From Mesaphorura yosii (lineage: Eukaryota > Arthropoda > Collembola > Poduromorpha > Tullbergiidae), in NCBI GenBank assembly GCA_009869945.1, contig WIXG01000106.1, positions 62,001 to 126,000 of the forward strand: a stretch of 64,000 bases of DNA. The letters run 5' to 3'. Numbering within the stretch: position 1 is the first letter of the stretch; each line of letters opens with the position of its first letter. Of the stretch, positions 13,720 through 24,491 are shown in pieces. Below the pieces are notes generated by a model that was not told the origin of the DNA, searched no databases, and worked only from the letters and a program-made list of their open reading frames with translations. Both the position numbers and the translations under genes were made by a program.

Positions 13720-14174
13720 GATTTATAGACAATGGATCTTCAACAATGCAATGGTTAATTATTGCAGATATTAGCGTAACGTGTCACTGTGCTTGTCAAA
13801 ATAAACGACGGAAATTAGGCAAATATTGACTTGTCCTCCTGTCCGTCAAGGTATTGACTTCTGGCCAAAAGAGTGAAAGACAAATGCTAAAATGCCACTG
13901 ACTTGACGGTCTACCGGAAAGGAAGTATTGATTTTCCGAATTCGCGAAACATTCTTGAAGTGGTTTCAAGAACCGAGTTCCAGGAAAATGAAAAAAAAAC
14001 CTCTTCGCCTTTGTGCATTCAATGCTGCTGAAGCTGAAAGTGCTGAAATTGTTATGCTTGAAGGAGCCAACAGTGAGCAAATAGAGAAAAGGAAGATTTA
14101 TTATTAATGCAACTTAATTGCGACTGAACGTTTGCATATTGAAGAGATCGTGACACTGCCCCACGAAATTGCTT
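13720..14174. other. intergenic between the two decarboxylases
   Basis: Holds the upstream region of copy 1 and the 3' end of copy 2, with a minus-strand AATAAA at 14097-14102. No exon seen. Confidence 0.5.
14097..14102 (-). promoter_or_regulatory. candidate polyadenylation signal, decarboxylase copy 2
   Basis: AATAAA on the minus strand, about 75 bases past the stop of copy 2. Confidence 0.5.
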
Positions 14175-16099
14175 TCACATTTCTCTTTCTCCGTCTACAT
14201 TGAACCTTGAGCCAACTCTTTCGATTTCTTCAATTATGAAATCCATGTCTTCGTATGTCTTTTCAGGATACGCCGTCAGAACAAGACGGAAGGCGTCCGG
14301 GATCTTTTTGTGGGGCAGCGGCGCGTAGCCAATCATCAACTTATTGGTTAGCAGGAGCTCCGTCTTGATTTTCCTTGCAACCTAAAATGTATACCAGAAT
14401 ACCAGCTAGGGTGTAACAATTAAGGCAGGCAATTAGCTTTAGCATCAAAAAGACGTACCTCTGCGATTTTCTCCCACCATTCGTCCGTTCTTTCGCAATT
14501 CCGCAATGCGGGTGGAACGTACCAGAAAAAGACATTAGTGCATTGATGGTAGCCCAAATATAACAGGAATCCTTCTCGGGCTTTAATTTTCTCCGTGAAA
14601 TGCCTGAAACACGTAAACTACATTAGCAAAAGGACTTTTAACAAATGGAACTTTGTGCTTTAACCGGTAATTAAATTACCTTACACAGTCTTCCGTATTC
14701 TCAACCGTATCCCGAAAACCTTCTTCTCCCATCACTGACCACATTAGAAACAGTTTAAATGCGTCGGCTTTCCGTCCGCACTGCACGCCTTCGCATGGAA
14801 ATGGAAAGACAACATATTTTATAACATGAGTTAGAACTTAAGATTCATCTGCACTGCTGCGAGTTTTTCCCTTACTTTTTTGTCCAGACGTATCATATTT
14901 TGTTGAGTAGTGTTTATCGGACTGGAAAAGGTAAGGTGCTGCGATGGAATTGCATTTCGAGAGCACGTCTGAATGCTTTGTTAGGAATACGGAACACTGC
15001 AGCGGCGCACCGAGCATTTTGTGGGCATTCCAGCATAACGAGTCGCATTTCTCAATTCCGGACAGCCATCGTTTCTTTAATCTGTCTGAAAATATGAAGG
15101 AGCCGCCCCAGGCTGCGTCGCAATGTAGCCACATTCCTTCCCTTTTACAAACCTGGTCAAAATTTCCGAATTCAGGACACTGCAGTTTATGGACGCCCAA
15201 GCAAGGCTCGCAAAGCATTTACCTGGGATATTTCATCCAGCGGGTCGAAAGCTCCCAAGACTGTTGTTCCAGCAGTAGCCACTACAATGAACGGCTTCTT
15301 TCCCTCTGACTTGCATTGTACAATTGCCTTTTCCAGCTCGGAAACAAGCATAGCGCCATTCCTGCCAGTTTTGACCTTTACAATGTTGTCCACTCCAATT
15401 CCTATCCAGTTGCCCATTTTCTCCACGGAGTAGTGCGCCTCTTCAGAAGTAAATATGACCAAAGGTGGCAGTCCCCACAGGCCAGCCTTCTTAATCTCCG
15501 GGAACAATTCGTTCCTCGCAATCGTCAGACCATACATGTTTGCGAAACTTCCTCCTGGAGCAAAAATTCCATCTCCGACTTCGTTTCCGTAAAATAGCTT
15601 CCGCAATCGTTTCAAGATTATTGTCTCGGCGAGCACGAACACCGGCGCCGCTTCATAAGTGTGTCTGGCACACAGGAATAGGGACAAAACAGTATAGGTA
15701 TTCATCGGCAAGCAAGTTAAAAATCGCTTACTGGTTTGTATTCATTTTCTCCACAATAAAAGCAGCAATCATCCCGATTGGGTTGACACCTCCGTACATT
15801 TGACTGACGAATAACGGATGCGATGTTGTGATGCATCTTTCCAGTACCATTTGCACAATTTCAGTCAAATCAGCGTCGCAGTCATGATTAGGAAGAGAAA
15901 TTCCGTTCTTGTTCCTGGTCGACAGCAGATCTTCAAGCCGCCGTTCCAGCTCCTCTGGTGGCACGAAGTTCACGAGGCTGGGTGGTGCATGCGTGACGAT
16001 TTTATGGGCAACAGACGCTAGATTGATAGTACCTGGCCCTGACCCGGAGCTTCTAATCTTTTGTTGGTATGCTGAATATTCGGGCGATCTTTCACACAT
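14175..16099 (-). CDS. PLP-dependent acidic amino-acid decarboxylase, copy 2 (CSAD/GADL1/GAD-like)
   Basis: Tandem paralogue of the gene just downstream, same fold and likely the same type of reaction. Exons: 16099-15732, 15664-15223, 15152-14876, 14788-14680, 14603-14459, 14381-14175, giving 515 residues. It has NTNQHTYEAAP, FAPGGSFANMYGL, ATAGTTVLGAFDP, HCDAAWGG and WNAHKMLGAP with the PLP lysine at about 315. Like copy 1 it has Ala before His-Lys. Its second exon spans what copy 1 splits in two at the SEE/AHYS junction. It keeps two C-terminal introns that copy 1 lacks. The N-terminus is about 10 residues longer, with a short Ser/Gly-rich stretch. No catalytic residue is missing. It faces the Amt gene head to head across about 1.2 kb. 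Confidence 0.92.
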
Positions 16100-17309
16100 T
16101 CTGAAATTCTAGCTTGAACTTCGTTACCCGAACTTCGTCCAACTCTAACTCAAAATGCTACTGACCAGAATCGGCTTGAGTGCCGCTGGACCAGAACGTG
16201 TTATGGAAAAGTCAGATGTCAAATGTCAAGTGCATGATTCGGGGTCATCCATTATCGTGGGGAATACTCATCAAAGACATATGATACAAGCATAGCTTGT
16301 GAGTAATGCTGTTCCATTCATCATGTTCAAAACGATGCAACCTCTGGTTTAATTGTACACATTATCAATTACTGATAACATGATCAATGAACACTGACAA
16401 TTGAACTCCGGGAAGCAGGCAATCACAAGTTTGTTGCAATTGTCATGATCATGTCTCACAGCACTACTTTGATTTGAGACGAGTAATTGCAATGAGCTTG
16501 AGCATTCCATTTCAGCCGCCGTAAATACATTCGAGAAATCCTCATGAAATATATCCAAACACTTTTAGGTTGAGCTCTTACTGAGCGAAATTGCTCAGTA
16601 CAAGCTTGAGCAGTGTAATTTTGGAATGGTAGTTCCAGAATTCAGTTCACGGGGAAGCTTGACTAAATTACGCTAAATGATGTCAGCATATGTACACAAT
16701 TGACATTTTGATACGCTGCGCTGAGTCGCTTGTGTGCGCATGAATAGTTGATGTGATGAACGTTCAATTTGTGCTACGGTTGTCAAATACTGATTGACTT
16801 GATCTTGATCACTGTCTACACCGTCTAATTGGACTGTACTTGGCGTTGGCCTGCCGCGACAGAATGCTGACTGCACTGAAAGACTGCCACAACCACAACA
16901 CCAAAATTACAGAAAGACGGCTTGAGAACGGGAAATTCGTCAGATTTACACTAAGTTAAGGATGACATAGGAAAATGGCAAGGTCAAACAGCAGACGACA
17001 CGAAATACGGACACGGTCTCTGGTGTAAGGCCCTGTCAATACTCTGAAGTCTGAAATGAGAATTGTCTTAAATGTTGGACATAATTGGAGAACGAGAACA
17101 CGCAAGGGTAAAAACAATTAAAAGTTGACAATAATAGAGGATGGTCGACCAAAAATTGGAGCGGTCGGGAAGCCGATTTCTTATTCTCAGAACTAGCAAA
17201 ATATCACGTTGTGTGGTCACAGGTTCTTTCTGATCAAGTTCCGTTTTTCTGGATAGGCCGTCGATGTTCGTTGTAATTGCTTTAGAGGAGCTGCTTAAAT
17301 TAAGGTACA
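16100..17309. other. divergent promoter region, decarboxylase 2 / Amt
   Basis: No exon recognised. The 1.2 kb separates two divergently transcribed genes and must contain both promoters. No clear TATA box or repeat was identified. Confidence 0.45.
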
Positions 17310-20155
17310 ATGACTGCAGCCAATCATACTACGACTGAGGAGACTCCGAGTGCGTTCGCACTGGACCTGGATTTGGACGACGCGACATGGGTACGATACT
17401 CCATCTTGATTCTATTCCACTAGAATTCATGTGCGGTGGGTGTGGGCGAAAATGTTACGAACTTACGTACTTTTAGATTCTGACGTCTTCGTTCATCATT
17501 TTCACGATGCAAACAGGTATGAATTATATTCAGAGGACATGTTCTAAAAAAAATTGAATGAACTATTTCGTTTCTTGCTTCAATTCCTGCAGGGTTTGGA
17601 ATGTTGGAGTCCGGCTGCGTCTCAGTCAAGAACGAGGCCAACATCATGATGAAAAATGTAATTTTGAATGCAACATTTTCTCCCCGTCAAGTTTTGTAAT
17701 TCGTTACTTTCGAATTTGCAGGTTGTGGACGTAGTCTTTGGTGGCCTGACGTACTGGCTTTTCGGGTTCAGCTTCAGTTTCGGAACGGACAAAGGAAGCA
17801 ATTCGGTGATTGGTGTTGGGGAATACGTTGTTGACGCCGGATACGATAAAATGGGACCTGTGTTTGCAACATTTATGTTCCAGGTTAGTCCTGAATGGAC
17901 CAATCTCTCCTGGGTTAATTTATTGTGATTTTAATAGTTGTCGTTTGCGACCACCGCCACAACGATTGTCTCAGGTTAGCAGAGAGCTAGCAATTGTAGT
18001 TTTGTAGCTACACGAAAATCATTAATTGTTGCCTTCTTGTCATTTTCATCAAATGCGTGCATCACAGGAACAATGGCTGAACGGTAAAGGCATTCGAAGT
18101 CTCAGGTGAAGTGAAGTACACACAAAATTCGCACGGATTGTTTATGTCGCAGGTGCAATTTTCGTGCTTACTGCATTTTCTCGATGTTGAACACAGTCGT
18201 TTACTGCGTCCCTGCGCGATGGATTTGGGGACCGGGTGGATTTCTATCTGAACTCGGTGTGATTGACATTGCTGGCTCGGGCGCTGTACATTTGCTGGGT
18301 GGAGTCTCAGGTAAACAACATCCACCAACAGAATTGTTTCCGGTAAAATGTTTCCAGACAATTGTTCCAAGAGAGTTGTTTCCAGCAATTGGAGAATTGT
18401 TTAATAATTTATCAAACGATTTTCACGACAGGTTTTGTTGCGGCTTGGATGCTCGGGCCAAGATTGGGAAGATATGAACACGGTCTCGCTCCACTTCCGC
18501 TGGGGAATCCGACAAACTGTCTTGTCGGGCTCTATATTCTGTGGTGGGGCTGGCTTGCTTTCAACAGCGGAAGGTAAGAAACTTCGAAGTCCAATTCCGA
18601 ACGTCTAAATTGTGTAACTGTGCATGTTTACTTCTTCGCGTGTTTGTCAGCACATTTGGTGTGACGCAAGACAAATGGAAGTTTGCAGCTAGAGCATCCG
18701 TTACGACAGTGAGAAAATTATCAGATAAGATAAGATGCAATGTCAATTGATTCAGGTAATTCATGCCATGATTTTACAAAGATGGTCGCGAGCTTCGGTG
18801 GCGGTTTAGCCGGCTCTGTGTATGCTGTTTGTAAGCCCGGGAAGTACTTTGACGTGATGGACCTCGTCAACACGATCTTGGGTGCACTGGTGGCCATCAC
18901 AGCAGGCTGTGGAGTGTACCACACATGCGAGGCCTTCCTTGTAGGAATCATTGGCGGAGTAGTCGTAATTTTCTTCTCAACGTGGGCGGATAGTCTGGGC
19001 GTTGACGATCCCGTTGGAGCCACGTCAGTTCACGGTAAGCGTGCTGTTTGCCACGTGAGTTGCAAGCAAGCGGCATGAGAATTAGCGCAATTTTCACCGG
19101 GTTTAAAATATTTGGGACAGGATTTGCAGGGGCCTGGGGCATGCTTGCCATTGGATTATTCACGGAGGATGATCGTGGCTTGGGAATTACGAAAGGTCAT
19201 AATGGACTTTTCCGAGGTATGCAACCCTCAATGAACCTTTCTACTTCCTCTTCGTATTTTATCGTACTTGCTATTGATCAGGTGGCGGTGTGTATTTGCT
19301 CCAAGTGCAAACTCTCGCTTGCGTGTGTATAATTGCGTGGGCTGCTGCCAGCACATTTATCTTGCTTTGGGTATGCATTTGTAATTAAGTAGTCGTAATT
19401 TAGTTACGCGACTGTGTAGTAAACGAATTTACCATAGACGATCAACAAATTCATACCAATTCGCATGGAAGCCCATGAAGAATTGCTGGGAGCGGATTTC
19501 GTCGAACATTTGGTGCGAAGACGCAACGCTGGCATTTCAAGAACCTTGTCAATTCTTGGATCTGCACATTCCGGCGTCAGATTCACCAAACAAAATGCGG
19601 TCACCATCGGATCAAATAACCCAAGTAAGAATGAGGCCCGTGCTTCACTTTTATGGTATTCTATGGTATTTTTCTCATTTATGACTTGCAGCTCACGCGA
19701 TTATTGTGACGACCCTCTCGCAAATGAAGCCCTGGAAACGTTTGCGAGCTAAAATGAGAGCGGCACACGCTTTCTCGAGTAGCCTCAAGAATTTGCGACG
19801 TAAACAGATTGCTGAGGGAAGACCATTCAGTGCAGTCAGTCAGAAAAGCCACAAGAAGGTTGGGAGCTTGGCGTCTCCGCCTTCCAAAATCAATTCCGGC
19901 GAAAATCTAGGAAAAAAGTACTTTGGCGAGCCAATTTTCGTAATCAGCGACTTTGATCGTCCGCATCTCAACAACCTCAACAAAAATATGAACATGGCTA
20001 GTAGAACTGGAGCACACAGCAGAAGCTCTAACACCAGTTTTTATTCAGATTATGACAATTTTAATCGGTACATTGACTTGAAGGAAGAGCTCGAAGGTGA
20101 CCATTACTTTGGCAGAGTCACCAAGATCATAAATAGGAATCCCAAGAAGTTGTGA
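17310..20155 (+). CDS. Amt: ammonium transporter, Amt family
   Basis: Multi-pass membrane channel for ammonium/ammonia of the Amt (not Rh) type. Fourteen exons: 17310-17390, 17477-17516, 17593-17657, 17722-17883, 17938-17974, 18068-18083, 18153-18310, 18432-18573, 18651-18708, 18782-19034, 19121-19216, 19282-19370, 19438-19624, 19692-20155, giving 615 residues. Signatures include GFGMLESGCVSVKNE, the TMAER turn, GSGAVHLLGG with the first pore histidine (about 180) and TSVHGFAGAWG with the second (about 337). Both twin-His positions are present. The last exon adds a long basic, Ser-rich cytosolic tail of about 150 residues that resembles nothing I recognise. Exon 6 is only 16 bases but is needed to keep the frame. 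The start at 17310 gives a short acidic extracellular N-terminus. Confidence 0.95.
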
Positions 20156-20328
20156 ATTAATTCACTGTAAAATGTTTGTTGTTTCCTAACAGCTGAATGT
20201 TTTTGCTGACTTTAATTAAGATGTTAAAAGTGTTGTCCATTAGCCGAGTCCGTAAAATAGTTGGCAGTGCCAGTGCTTTTGACTTCCGAATTATGTCCTT
20301 GACAGTAGCTTCCGTTGCAGTTCCAGCT

Positions 20329-23300
20329 TCAACTTCCGCTTCTCTCTCTCAAACCTCTTACTTCGTCCAAGGCGGTATTGACTTCTTTTTTGAGTTCATG
20401 AGGCACATGCTTGAAGTATAGTCTCCAGAATTTCTCGTGCACCAGAAGCACACGAAGTATGTTACGCCCGTACTCTCTTGTTGGGCCGCTTGCATCGTAG
20501 ATGAAACATGTTGCAGCTTCAAACAGTGCACTACGCAAATAAAAGTTGATTTTATTCGTTGAATTTCTTGTGATTCGTCCATTCGTCGAATTTTACCTCG
20601 TTAATCGCTTCTGGGAACGCGTTTCATCTCCAATCGCTATATCGACATCCAGCCTCAGAGTTTCTTCCGCCAAAAATCGTGCGGCCGTGCTGCGCGTGAC
20701 GCTCATTCGATGACTGCAAAAAAGGTTCAATGTTCCGTTCCAATGGACCCGCTTTCTGCTTTCAGGCTATTCAGTCTTAATCAATGTTTACCCCACTCCA
20801 TACTTCGCGAACGATAAACATGCTGAAATAGGTTCAGTTTGGGCAGCAAGAATTTGTAATAATGTCATGCATTCTGTGTCGATGTACAAGGGTCCACCCA
20901 ATTTGTCCAGCATGTCGTGGATTACGACGTCATACATCTGAATGAATGCAATTAAGATGTGAGGATTAAAAATCAAAAATGATCGTCTAAAGACGAAATC
21001 TCGCTAAAGATGAAATAGTGATACCGGCAGCATAAATCTGGGAGCTGAGTCATACAATCTTCTGAGGATCTTCACTCCGGGCCCCGCAAATCTTGACCGT
21101 CTGTCACGGACCTGCAGAAATTACATTAAAAAGGAAGCGTGTGCTATTCAGTTCGTGCTGTTTTACCTTCCTTAGCAGAATGTCGACGAGAGACGAAATG
21201 TGCTGCCCAAGCACAAATGGAGCATATCGAGCCAGTTGCTTTAGTTGGTAGCAGTAAATGTCTGCGTTTCCCCTGAAAGGAAAGCGCTATGCAATGTGTT
21301 CACAAAAACTGAGATTCTTCATCTTTGAAGTTTACCATGATGCTTGATGCACAGTCGTCAATATATCGTGCATGATCTCATCAGGCCCTGCCATGTCTTG
21401 GTTCATAATCATTTCACTTCTGCTGTGACTCACCACTCGTTTTGTTGGCGGCAGTGCTGGTGAAGGTGTTGGATGGAATATTTTTGGAATTCGTGCTGAG
21501 TTTTTCAGTTCTCTGGTGAAAGAAGGAGGGTTGCAATCACGACAGAAGTTTCCAAGCAAAGTATGGGATAGGGAATTACCCGCTTTCTGATGCCGGAGAT
21601 TTGCCCATGTGAGCGGTGGTGGTAGAATTTACTGGATCTGCTGGCGCAGAGCTCCATGACTCCAGTCTAGTCAGTCTTCTTGGAGATTTCTTGGCTTTAG
21701 CGGATCCCAGCCTTTTCTTCTTGCTGCCCTTCTTTGTCGGTGATTTCAACGCTTTCCTCATTTCCTGGCTCTGCGGGTTCCATATCTTGATGACTTCGGT
21801 TTTCGACTCAGAGATGTAACAAGCAACTGCTTGATTATTACTGTCGTCGTATTCGCCATCAGCATCACTCCCGTAATAATCAATATCAATCAGAGGTCCG
21901 ACGCTGTTTCTACGTGTCTTCTGCTTATCCCGCTTGTAAGTCTTCGGCCGGGGTGATAGGCTACATTCTTCTTCACAAGTCTCTGTCCCAGCTTCATTAT
22001 TCATGTAATACGTTGTCGTCGTCGTGGTGCGGTGCGAAGCTTTCGACGAAATGTTGGAGAGACAATCAGGCTCATTTTCTTCAGTTTCTTGCATGCAGCT
22101 TTTGTCTTCATTTTTACATTCTGAATTGGTTTGATCTCCGGACGCTGACACAAAGTCGGGTATAATGCTGACCCTGAACGAACCAAGGACTACTGGAGCA
22201 ACCGACGGTGGCAAAGGTGGTTTCCAAGATATAACAAAGGGAGTTTGTGACTGGTGATTCGAGTTTGGAACCGCTCCAGTTCGTAGACTTCTCCGTTGCG
22301 ACTCAGTTCTCGCTGTCACAGGCCTCACTAGAAGTTCATAAGCTTTGGGCTCGGGTTCGCCTTGAACTAGTTCAGGGTAAGGCAGTTCCCAACCTGAACT
22401 TACAGCAAAGGGATTGTGTGATTGGAACTGGAGGTTCGAAGTCGGAGCAGTTTGAGGGCCCTGAGACAGATTTACTGGAGTTTATGTTGGTTTACACCTA
22501 AAACACAAATCAAATGATGTACAACCTAGAACTTACGTTATTGAATGATTTTTCACTTTCGGCTGTTGCTGTTCTGCTCGTTTGTTGCGATTCGAGTCGC
22601 GATGTCACCGGACACTCGAATTCTTCTTGAATTACATGATCAGCTGATGCCGATGCTAGACTGTCGACTGTTTCTGCTCTGTTCGTTTGTGCTTGTGATC
22701 GCTGTGATTTAGGTCGCGCTGTCACTGGCCTTGGGCATTCGGTTTCTTCGGGAACTTCCTGACTTGCTGATGGGTGATTTTCAGCTGTTGCTGCTCTGCT
22801 GGATTCCCGCGAGCAAAGGCGCGCTGTCGCTGTCACAGATCTCAAAGGAATTTCCGCGTCCTCGTCTATTATGTCCCTGACTGACGGTGGTTGAATTTCT
22901 GCTGTTGCTATTCTACTCGGTAGAGATTCGGATCGCACAGACGCAGGCATCGCTGGAAGGTTGACCACCCCGAGTCTGGTTTGTCTTTGCATTAGCGCCA
23001 GGACCTTTTCGACGATTTCGTAGTTGTACGAGTGGCGTTTCTGCTTTATTGGAATCGTCACACTCCTCCTCTGGTGGATATTATGATTGCTATCACAGAT
23101 TTGGACTGCCAGCGTTGGCGGCACAGGTCTCACTTCCTCGCAATTATTCTGGGCCTTGTTTCGATTTCCGCAAGGAAGCAAAGAAGACAGGCATGTCCGA
23201 ATCGAAAGACACATTCGGGCGAGGGACGGCGGAGGTTTCGGCTGCGCCACGGCATCTGAATTCCCATTGCGACGTTCTTGGTCCTGGCTTCCTGTCCTTG

Positions 23301-23436
23301 TCGTTGGTGCCTCGTCGACCAGTACGTGCTGTGATTCAAATGGTGTCCAACTAATGTTTTCGAGCGGAACCGTGTAGCAAGCCTTGTCATTAGCCTCGTC
23401 AACTAAAATGTCGTCTGAAGTCTCCTCCTGGTGCAT
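20329..23436 (-). CDS. TOG/HEAT-domain protein resembling TOGARAM (crescerin)
   Basis: Exons: 23436-22537, 22460-21580, 21512-21336, 21272-21167, 21111-21025, 20937-20792, 20713-20597, 20530-20329, giving 871 residues. The first about 590 residues are low-complexity and probably disordered, with a repeat array (residues 174-300) and a basic stretch near GSKKKRLGSAKAKK. The last about 250 residues form a helical repeat domain. Its final helices, TRSTAARFLAEE and GPTREYGRNILRVLL followed by a VP-containing helix, match the last TOG domain of TOGARAM proteins, which bind ciliary microtubules. Assignment rests on this C-terminal pattern recalled from the family; the N-terminus gives no support. 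It could instead be another TOG/CLASP-like protein. It is shorter than vertebrate TOGARAM1, with only one TOG domain seen. It converges on Amt with 173 bases between stops. Confidence 0.6.
22262..22917 (-). repeat. protein-level repeat array in the TOGARAM-like gene
   Basis: At least three units of 35-39 residues in exon 1 (protein residues 174-212, 213-251, 252-286) share a pattern: SR-A-TAE, a Ser-rich spacer, an acidic EE/DE block, CP or PL, V-T-A/S-R, then SQ-rich. A fourth unit starts at residue 287, is cut by the intron and resumes at the start of the second exon with VRPVTARTESQ. Confidence 0.65.
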
Positions 23437-24491
23437 ATTCTCTTCTCATTGGAAGGTAGAATCTCTTTGGCTTGGGGTTACAAAAATTTTATGCACAACA
23501 TGGTCGCTCCTGGCAAAGCCCAGAAAGTTCTTACGTCTGCAGAAGCCATTTTTTGTCAACTAAAATTCGTAGCTTACTTTTAATAAATGTTTGGCGAATA
23601 GTCTACCCGGTTCGCATAGAAAGAAGTTGTGCCTTCGGTAACCTGGTCAAACCCAACGGATTAGAAGCTTGAGTTTCGTATTTGTTATTGGAGTTATTTA
23701 TGCCCAAATCACGGTTGGATTTTGGTACTTGCACTTGGAGTTCGAAGTTCAATGGTTCGAATGAAATCAATCAAGTGGTATTGGAATCCACTGCAAGAGT
23801 TGGTGGATTATCCCAGCCACATTTCGCATTTCTCGAGTGGTTTGTACTTTCTGTGCCTAAAATTGGTTCAGAAAATGAAGTTCCGTGCGCAGAACACGGG
23901 CGAGTGAGACAGAATCACAGAAATCAACATTAAAGATTAACATTCATGCATTTGTCAGTTTGTCACAAACTAAAAAGTGACTTATGACACTTGCTATGTA
24001 AAGTACGGGAGATTAGTGTAAAGCCTGATGGGGAATACACATATTAATCGCTCGTGCAATCAACTGCCCATGCCATTCTTCATCGTCCATTTAGCAGTCA
24101 CAAAAATAACTCCTGGAATGTGTAACTCAAGCAAGCTGACGCGAAAAAGATGAATGCCAAACCAGTAATCCAGAAATATTTCGTTGACGAATTTTTCATT
24201 GCCGCATTCTTGTCGCATTATTACGGCGAGATTCTAAATTCTTGCGAAATTGCAATGTAATATGAAGATTTGGTTATGAAATAATGCATAGCGATGATCA
24301 AATTTGAATAAGCATTTAAGAACAATGTAATGGAGTCATTATGATGTTAAAAATAAGACGAACATTTTTAGTTGTTACACGTGCTTCAAGAATGACCCTC
24401 CAGAAGGGACTCCTTAAAAGAAACTTGTCTTTGCTGTCAGTTTTCCATTCTTAAAGGAGAGGTCGAGAAAGTAATTACGACTTAACCAATA
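23437..24491. other. divergent intergenic region, TOGARAM-like / carboxypeptidase 1
   Basis: No exon seen in about 1.05 kb. It lies between two divergently transcribed genes and should hold their promoters. Confidence 0.45.

Noticed and set aside
21616..22501. Open frames on + opposite the TOGARAM-like gene
   Set aside because: Antisense shadows of a low-complexity coding exon.
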